From NCBI GenBank assembly GCA_002438685.1, contig DJQG01000069.1, positions 17,947-28,992 on the forward strand: 11,046 nt of DNA, given 5' to 3'. The position numbers and the translations under genes are program-made. Below the pieces are notes generated by a model. That model was not told the origin of the DNA. It saw only the letters and a list, made by a program, of their open reading frames with translations, and searched no databases. Source of the stretch: Ruminococcaceae bacterium UBA6392 (GTDB lineage Bacteria > Bacillota > Clostridia > Oscillospirales > Acutalibacteraceae). Positions 6,484-11,046 of the stretch are shown piece after piece; within the stretch, counting starts at the first letter, position 1, and each line of letters starts with the position of its first letter.

Positions 6484-7349
6484 CAACTCCCCTCCTTTAT
6501 AATATTGAGTATAGCATCCGCTATTATTTCTCCCGCCGTTTTGGGCGCCGTCTTGCCGGGCAGAGAACCGGGAACTATAACATTGAGCCCGAGTTCACGC
6601 GCACAGGCAAAGTCGGTTCCGTAAGGGGCTGAGGCGATATCTATCACAAGGCAGTCGCGGCGGAGCGCGGAGAGCGTTTTGCAATCGAGCACGAGGCTCG
6701 GAACAGTATTGACGAGCAGATCGAGCTCCGGCGCCGTTTTCATAAGCTCGGAGATATTCACGGCATCGAGTCCGCCGGTTCTCGCCCAGGCGAGATCGCT
6801 GCATTTTCTCGCCGCGACCGTCACGCGGGCGCCCAAAGCCGCGAGCATATCGGCAAGCACTTTAGCCGTTCTGCCGTAGCCCGTGACGGCGCACCACGCA
6901 CCGTGCAGGGTTATCTTCATATTTTCCATGGCTATTTTTATAACGCCCTGCGCAGTCGGCACGGCGTTGTTGACGGCGAGCTCCTCGCGCTCAAAATAAT
7001 CAAACACGCGGATACCCTTTTTGAAAAAGCTCGATTTGAGCGCGCCGTCCATCATCCCGGCAAAGACAGTCTGACCGCGTTCAAGAGTGTCGGAAAGTTC
7101 GTTCAATGTAAGCGGGCTTGAGTTGAGATGAACGCCGTCGCGGCTGACGGGCAGAGGCAGAATGACCGCATCGGCGCGCGCGGCAGCCGAATCTATGCTT
7201 TTGTCCCCCGTCGGGCGCATATGTTCAAAGCCTGCGGGCGGCGAAGACGCGAATATTTCAACATCGAACCCTTTTTCCGCAAGGCTCTGAGAGGTATAGA
7301 GCATACGCTCATCCCCGCCGACGGTCAGAAGTTTTCTGATATTCATCAT
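6483..7349 (-). CDS. dpaA: Dipicolinate synthase subunit A (SpoVFA, NAD(P)-binding)
   Basis: The 288-residue protein has an N-terminal domain beginning with KLLTVGGDERMLYTSQSLAEKGFDVEIF and a second Rossmann domain with the dinucleotide-binding turn GYGRTAK (157-163) inside WCAVTGYGRTAKVLADMLAALGARVTVAAR. The C-terminal PGSLPGKTAPKTAG (260-273) is characteristic of the family. It is the dehydrogenase-like subunit of dipicolinate synthase, needed for spore dehydration and wet-heat resistance. The first ATG (7349) is kept because AAAGGAGG lies 7 nt upstream; a second ATG follows directly. The gene is first in the dpaAB operon and divergent from murC; a candidate sigma-K promoter lies just upstream. 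Its presence marks the organism as an endospore former. Confidence 0.96.
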   Translation of the reverse strand: MMNIRKLLTVGGDERMLYTSQSLAEKGFDVEIFASSPPAGFEHMRPTGDKSIDSAAARADAVILPLPVSRDGVHLNSSPLTLNELSDTLERGQTVFAGMMDGALKSSFFKKGIRVFDYFEREELAVNNAVPTAQGVIKIAMENMKITLHGAWCAVTGYGRTAKVLADMLAALGARVTVAARKCSDLAWARTGGLDAVNISELMKTAPELDLLVNTVPSLVLDCKTLSALRRDCLVIDIASAPYGTDFACARELGLNVIVPGSLPGKTAPKTAGEIIADAILNIIKEGS

Positions 7350-7374
7350 AGGCTTTCCTCCTTTGCCTCATCCC

Positions 7375-7402
7375 AGTATATGAACCGCAGCTCAGCTATG
7401 TC
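7375..7402 (-). promoter_or_regulatory. Candidate sigma-K promoter of dpaAB
   Basis: On the minus strand GAC (7402-7400) is followed after 17 nt by CATATACT (7382-7375). The pattern AC-N16/17-CATA fits the known mother-cell sigma-K consensus, although the trailing TA of the -10 is imperfect (TG). It would give a leader of roughly 20 nt, just enough for the AAAGGAGG site. In B. subtilis the homologous spoVF operon is sigma-K dependent. CATATACT also resembles the sigma-E -10 box, so that remains possible. Confidence 0.45.
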
Positions 7403-7407
7403 ATAGC
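7395..7407. repeat. 13-nt palindrome GCTATG-T-CATAGC in the dpaA upstream region
   Basis: Perfect 6-bp arms surround a single base. It overlaps the proposed -35 element of the dpaA promoter, a position where a regulator such as the mother-cell factor SpoIIID could bind. No protein is assigned. Confidence 0.4.
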
Positions 7408-7435
7408 TTTGTAACAAAATATTTATAAAAATATA

Positions 7436-7464
7436 TTATATTTTTCTTGTCAGCGTATTATAAT
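7436..7464 (+). promoter_or_regulatory. Candidate murC promoter with palindromic -10 region
   Basis: A perfect TATAAT (7459-7464) lies inside the 12-nt palindrome GTATTATAATAC (7455-7466). The hexamer 17 nt upstream is TTATAT, a poor -35. The leader to the murC ATG would be about 95 nt. The -10 is also readable on the minus strand because of the palindrome, but no -35 was found for that direction either. Confidence 0.4.
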
Positions 7465-7565
7465 ACAAATCGAGCATTTATAATTTATATGTATGTATAT
7501 CACGAAGCGTATTCTGATTTTGGCTCGTTTTTGAATATGCTGACAAATTCGGAGGCTTGTTAATT

Positions 7566-8945
7566 ATGAAAGAAATAGACGAAGTGCTCAAAAAGGTAAA
7601 GAAGGTTCATTTCATCGGCATCGGCGGCTCGGGAATGTGTCCGCTCGTTGAGATACTTCATTCAAAAGGATATGAAATAACCGGCTCGGACAACAACGAG
7701 AGCGACACGCTCAACCGCGTCCGTGCGCTCGGCATACCCGTAACGCTCGGGCAGAGAGCCGAGAATATCGAGGGCGCTGAGATGATAGTCTACACCGCCG
7801 CTCTTCTCCCCGACAATCCGGAGCTCTGCGCGGCAAAGGCATCGGGAATCCCGACATTTGAGCGTAAGGAGATGCTCGGCGCGATAACAAGAATGTTCAA
7901 CGACTGTATCTGCGTCTGCGGCACTCACGGAAAGACCACGACAACATCCATGCTCACCCAGATATTCATTCAGGCTGGCGAAGATCCGTCGGCTGTTATC
8001 GGCGGCAAGCTTCCGCTCACGGGCACAAACGGTCTTGTTGGCAAGAGCGAGCATATGCTCTGCGAGGCATGCGAATTTGTTGACACTTTCCTTTCGCTCT
8101 CGCCCGACGTCTGTGTTCTGCTTAATATAGATGAGGATCACCTCGACTATTTCAAGACGCTCGACAATCTCATCGCTTCATTTACGAAGTTTGCTTCGAT
8201 GACCCGCAAAGAGGTCATATATAACGGCGACGACGCAAACACGCTGCGCGCCATCGCGGGGGTCAAGGACAAAAAGTTCATCACCTTCGGTCTCAAAGAG
8301 GGCAACGACTTCAGAGCCGACAACATCGTACTTGAACACGAATTTGCGAGCTTTGACATAATCAAATACGGCGAAAATGTCGGCAGGATAAGCCTCGGCA
8401 TTCCCGGCGAGCACAATGTATACAACGCTCTTGCTGCTATTGCTGCGGCGGACAATGCTGGCATACCGATGGATAAGATAATTGCGTGCGCCGAAGCTTT
8501 CCACGGCGCGGGCAGGCGTTTTGAAATTCTCAAGAGGATCAACGGCATAACCATCGCGGACGACTACGCCCACCATCCGAGAGAGCTTGAAGCGACGCTC
8601 ACGACCGCTATGGGCATGGGCTTCAACAGAGTCTGGGCAGTGTTCCAGCCGTTCACATATTCGCGCACAGCGATGCTCTTCGACGATTTCTGCCGCGTTC
8701 TGAGCATCCCGGACAAAACGGTTCTGACCGAGATAATGGGCTCGCGCGAGAGGAACACATATAACATCTACACCTCACAGCTCGCCGAGAAGATTCCCGG
8801 GAGCGTATGGTTCAACACCTTTGAAGAGGTTGCCGACTATGTTGTCAAGAATGTCAAAAAGGGCGATCTTGTGATAACGCTCGGCTGCGGCGACATATAT
8901 AAAGCCGCCAAGCTGATGATAAAGAAACTCGAAAAGCAGGGATAA
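7566..8945 (+). CDS. murC: UDP-N-acetylmuramate--L-alanine ligase MurC
   Basis: The 459-residue protein has the N-terminal UDP-binding Rossmann motif HFIGIGGSGM (about 15-24), the ATP P-loop GTHGKTTTT (about 119-127), carbamate/metal-region ACEFVDTFL with Glu170, NIDEDHLDYF (about 187-196), GEHNVYN (about 281-287), GAGRRFE (about 314-320) and AHHPREL (about 335-341), all in Mur-ligase order. It adds L-alanine to UDP-MurNAc using ATP, the first step of stem-peptide assembly in the cytoplasm. The ATG at 7566 has GGAGG 10 nt upstream; the TTG at 7557 is too close to that site. The later motif usually written FQPH.YSRT reads FQPFTYSRT here. It heads a plus-strand operon with an HD protein 1 nt downstream and is divergent from dpaA. 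Confidence 0.95.
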   Translation: MKEIDEVLKKVKKVHFIGIGGSGMCPLVEILHSKGYEITGSDNNESDTLNRVRALGIPVTLGQRAENIEGAEMIVYTAALLPDNPELCAAKASGIPTFERKEMLGAITRMFNDCICVCGTHGKTTTTSMLTQIFIQAGEDPSAVIGGKLPLTGTNGLVGKSEHMLCEACEFVDTFLSLSPDVCVLLNIDEDHLDYFKTLDNLIASFTKFASMTRKEVIYNGDDANTLRAIAGVKDKKFITFGLKEGNDFRADNIVLEHEFASFDIIKYGENVGRISLGIPGEHNVYNALAAIAAADNAGIPMDKIIACAEAFHGAGRRFEILKRINGITIADDYAHHPRELEATLTTAMGMGFNRVWAVFQPFTYSRTAMLFDDFCRVLSIPDKTVLTEIMGSRERNTYNIYTSQLAEKIPGSVWFNTFEEVADYVVKNVKKGDLVITLGCGDIYKAAKLMIKKLEKQG

Positions 8946-8946
8946 C

Positions 8947-9459
8947 ATGAGTTCTCCGTTCAAAAGACTCAAGGAAGTATATGCGCGGACATACTCGCTC
9001 GACACAGGGCGCGACGCGGATTTTTTCGACTGCGTCAATGACATATATTTTTCGCCCGAGGTACAGAGTCTGAAAAAATATCCGCAGCACGACAAAATGG
9101 ACAGACTCCAGCACATAACGAGCGTTGCATATCTGACGTTCCGCGTTTGCAGACATTTCGGTCTCGACTACCGAAAGGCGGCAAGAGCCGCGACAATGCA
9201 CGATCTGTTCTACTATGACTGGCACGAAAACGACTGGAGCCACCGTCCGCACGGCTACAGACACCCGAAATTTGCCGCCGCAAATGCGAAATTACTGTGC
9301 GGCGAGCTTGACAGAAAAAGTGAAATGATGATAATCCGGCATATGTGGCCTCTGACGCCGCTGCCGCCGACAAGCCCCGAGGGAATGGTTCTTTCGCTCG
9401 CGGACAAATACTGCGCATCGAGAGAGATGAAAATAGCCAAGCAGAACGCCAAAGGCTGA
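8947..9459 (+). CDS. Small HD-domain metal-dependent phosphohydrolase-like protein
   Basis: This 170-residue protein carries an HD-domain residue series: His56 (LQHITSV), His85-Asp86 (ATMHDLFYYDW), His106 (GYRHP), His132 (IIRHMWP) and Asp153 (LADKYCA). This is the metal-binding pattern of the HD superfamily, whose members hydrolyse phosphate esters or nucleotides; the substrate cannot be read from sequence. There is no signal peptide or membrane segment, so it should be cytoplasmic. The ATG lies 1 nt after the murC stop with AGGGA about 5 nt upstream, so it is almost certainly co-expressed with murC. A role linked to envelope precursors or nucleotide signalling is possible but unproven. Confidence 0.85.
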   Translation: MSSPFKRLKEVYARTYSLDTGRDADFFDCVNDIYFSPEVQSLKKYPQHDKMDRLQHITSVAYLTFRVCRHFGLDYRKAARAATMHDLFYYDWHENDWSHRPHGYRHPKFAAANAKLLCGELDRKSEMMIIRHMWPLTPLPPTSPEGMVLSLADKYCASREMKIAKQNAKG

Positions 9460-9505
9460 TATCCGGCGCAGGCATGAACCGATCAACGAAAGAGAGAGAA
9501 GCTTT

Positions 9506-10432
9506 ATGAAAATTTTTATGACGATAGTTACATATGTGCTGTATTTCTTCTTTTACAGTGCAGTCGGCTGGCTCGGCGAATCAATATACTGCTCGGTCGG
9601 CGCGCGCAAATGGGTCAACCGCGGATTTCTCAAAGGTCCGATGTGCCCGATATATGGCACGGGCGCGCTCGCGATGGCGATAACCCTGACTCCGGTCAAA
9701 AATCTCGACATCAGAGTTCCGATGTTCGGACACGATGTTCTGATAACTCCTCTGCTCGTATTTATTGCGGGCATGGTGGTCTGCGACATTGTCGAATTCA
9801 TAACGAGCGTGCTTATGGAAAAGCTCTTTCACGCGAGATGGTGGGACTACTCGAACAAGAAGTTCAACATTCAGGGGCGCATCTGTCTCGGGCACACATT
9901 CTACTGGGGCATTGCCTCGATACTTTTCCTCTATCTTGTTCATCCGATAGTCGTTCAGTGCTTCTCGCGGCTGCTCGACTCCGCGGCAATAATCATCTTC
10001 GCCTGCGTGCTTGCGATATTCTTATTTGACCTCGTTTTCGCCGTATACAGGGCACTCGATGTCAGAAAGGTCATGGATAAGATAAAGGGCTTCTCCGACA
10101 CGCTGAGCAACTTTGCCGGCACGATAAAGAACGGCGTTTCGGATAAGGTGCCGTCGCTTGACGAGACAAAGGCAAAGCTCGAAAGCTTCAGAAGAGACGC
10201 AACGGCGCAGCTCAAAGATGCATTCCACTTCATTCCCTCGTCCGACAAAACCGATGACAAGAGCACAGAGAAAGAGAGCGGCAGAAGCAAGCTGAAGATA
10301 AAACTCAACCGCCATTTCAAAAGCTCTTCAAACCTTTTGCCCTATGCTAAAAAGCAGATCAAAAAGCTTGAGGAAATGTATGACGAAGTCAAAAAGGCAT
10401 TTTACGATGACGACGATGACGATCTGTACTGA
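9506..10432 (+). CDS. PF06541 (ABC_trans_CmpB, 'putative ABC-transporter type IV') membrane protein with long charged C-terminus
   Basis: The first 185 or so residues show the PF06541 pattern: FYSAVGWLGESIY (about 16-28), NRGFLKGPMCPIYGTG (38-53), HARWWDYSNKKFNIQGRICL (about 109-128) and HTFYWG (130-135). Likely membrane segments are at about 5-25, 78-104, 131-153 and 159-183, with a weaker one near 50-63. The family name rests on an old prediction; a transport role is not established and no ATPase is nearby. Residues 186-308 form a charged, helical, probably cytoplasmic tail rich in Lys/Asp/Ser with amphipathic stretches, ending in six consecutive Asp then LY. The start ATG has only a purine-rich GAGAGAG as ribosome binding site. 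It is the third gene of the murC operon, 46 nt after the HD gene. Confidence 0.85.
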   Translation: MKIFMTIVTYVLYFFFYSAVGWLGESIYCSVGARKWVNRGFLKGPMCPIYGTGALAMAITLTPVKNLDIRVPMFGHDVLITPLLVFIAGMVVCDIVEFITSVLMEKLFHARWWDYSNKKFNIQGRICLGHTFYWGIASILFLYLVHPIVVQCFSRLLDSAAIIIFACVLAIFLFDLVFAVYRALDVRKVMDKIKGFSDTLSNFAGTIKNGVSDKVPSLDETKAKLESFRRDATAQLKDAFHFIPSSDKTDDKSTEKESGRSKLKIKLNRHFKSSSNLLPYAKKQIKKLEEMYDEVKKAFYDDDDDDLY

Positions 10433-10444
10433 TTAATAAATCAA

Positions 10445-10465
10445 CCCACCTGCATAAAAGGCGGG
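10445..10465 (+). terminator. Weak stem-loop after the PF06541 gene
   Basis: CCCACC pairs with GGCGGG over six positions with one A-C mismatch and a 9-nt loop, followed by ATTTT. It lies 12 nt after the stop codon and may be a minor first terminator ahead of the stronger one at 10503. Confidence 0.3.
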
Positions 10466-10502
10466 ATTTTCATCTCCATCGAAAACTAAAACAAAAGCAT
10501 AA

Positions 10503-10536
10503 AAAATCACCGCAGAAACAAATCTGCGGTGATTTT
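10503..10536. terminator. Bidirectional intrinsic terminator between convergent genes
   Basis: A perfect 14-bp inverted repeat (core TCACCGCAGA / TCTGCGGTGA, loop AACAAA) is flanked by an A-run on the left and TTTTATTT on the right. It therefore gives a GC-rich stem plus U-tract on both strands. It separates the plus-strand murC operon from the converging DUF4474 gene. Confidence 0.9.
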
Positions 10537-10551
10537 ATTTAAGCTATTTGA

Positions 10552-11046
10552 TTATTTGTCCCAATTGAATCTGACGACTGCGCCGTCGACCCAATAGTTT
10601 TTACCGAGGACATAGCCGTTATCCTCAAGTCCGCCGGCAAAAGCCTTTGCCATCTCTTCGCTCTTGCAGGTAATGGACGCTCTCATCTCGAAATCGGAAG
10701 CCGAAGTAGCGGTCAGCGGAGCAAAGCCCGTCAGCCACCAATGGCTCTCGTCCTCGCGGCGGAAGAAGAATTCACCCTTCTTGTAGAGGTCGAAAGACAT
10801 CTTCAGGCAATCCTCGTCGGATGCGCATGCATAGAACTCAACAGGATTCTTGGGAGACTTGGTGTAAACGCCGATCTCCGCGCCGCTGGTCATTCCGTAC
10901 TGACCCTTCCAGACCTGAATCATCCAGTTCTTGCCCTCATAATCAAACTTGTAGCGCTGGGTGTTGTAGAACATCATGGTTGCCGAAGCGCACTTATCGT
11001 ATATCTCACAGAAACCGAAATATCTCTGCCAGGGATACTTGGGGTT
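10552..11046 (-). CDS. DUF4474 domain protein, C-terminal part (5' end outside the window)
   Basis: The reading frame is open from the stop at 10552 to the window edge, giving 165 residues without a start. The visible part begins NPKYPWQRYFGFCEIYDK and continues through NWMIQVWKGQYGMTSGAEIGVYTK, a motif I recognise as DUF4474, then DCLKMSFDLYKKGEFFFRREDESHWWLTGF and a C-terminal domain ending VRFNWDK. Function of the family is unknown. An ATG at 10977 exists but the conserved domain extends upstream of it, so it is not the start. No membrane segment or signal peptide is seen in this part; any would lie in the missing N-terminus. The 3' end lies 15 nt from the shared terminator. Confidence 0.8.
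   Translation of the reverse strand, partial: NPKYPWQRYFGFCEIYDKCASATMMFYNTQRYKFDYEGKNWMIQVWKGQYGMTSGAEIGVYTKSPKNPVEFYACASDEDCLKMSFDLYKKGEFFFRREDESHWWLTGFAPLTATSASDFEMRASITCKSEEMAKAFAGGLEDNGYVLGKNYWVDGAVVRFNWDK

Noticed and set aside
7479..7484. Second TATAAT upstream of murC
   Set aside because: No -35-like hexamer at 16-18 nt spacing; probably just AT-rich sequence.
7662..8141. 159-codon minus-strand open frame inside murC
   Set aside because: Shadow of murC, which has all Mur-ligase motifs in the other direction.
9460..9505. Possible separate promoter or terminator between the HD and PF06541 genes
   Set aside because: The 46-nt gap shows no hairpin and no -35/-10 pair; the two genes are most simply co-transcribed.
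10380..10431. Asp-codon run as a possible frameshift or repeat-expansion artefact
   Set aside because: The reading frame stays open to a normal stop with a terminator soon after, and GAT/GAC codons are mixed rather than a pure repeat.

Overview
The window looks like chromosomal core sequence from an endospore-forming, moderate-GC member of the Clostridia, most likely an Oscillospirales-type gut anaerobe. The evidence is the dipicolinate synthase pair dpaA-dpaB (spore core), strong AGGAGG-type ribosome binding sites, compact operons with 1-15 nt spacings, and families such as DUF2156, PF06541 and DUF4474 that are common in that group. The placement is inferred from gene content and is not proven. 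No rRNA, tRNA, CRISPR array, transposase or phage gene was seen.

Layout. (1) Positions 22-5627, minus strand: a six-gene operon read right to left, DUF2156 protein > GNAT acetyltransferase > DJ-1/PfpI protein > 5-formyltetrahydrofolate cyclo-ligase > mltG > U32 family protein. It is served by a near-consensus housekeeping promoter at 5691-5719. Four of the five junctions are overlaps or gaps of 15 nt or less. The mltG/U32 gap instead holds a stem-loop that may tune expression of the last gene. (2) Positions 5833-7349, minus strand: dpaA-dpaB, coupled by a one-base stop/start overlap, with a candidate sigma-K promoter in front and a 58-nt hairpin directly behind. (3) Positions 7350-7565: an AT-rich divergent intergenic region with two short palindromes and candidate promoters in both directions. 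(4) Positions 7566-10432, plus strand: murC, a small HD-domain hydrolase and a PF06541 membrane protein with a long charged tail, closed by a clear bidirectional terminator. (5) Positions 10552-11046, minus strand: the 3' part of a DUF4474 gene that runs off the window.

How the genes fit together: two regions concern the cell envelope (mltG cuts nascent glycan strands; murC adds the first amino acid of the stem peptide). One region makes dipicolinic acid for the spore core. The long operon mixes envelope, folate-repair, acyl-transfer and probable tRNA/RNA hydroxylation functions. The mltG-U32 adjacency echoes the yrrL...yrrO region of Bacillus subtilis.

I did not find a convincing new defence, mobile or biosynthetic system. 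The observations most worth following are the structured dpaB 3' end, the palindromic dpaA/murC divergent region, the DUF2156-GNAT pair, and the PF06541 protein with its unusual C-terminal extension.
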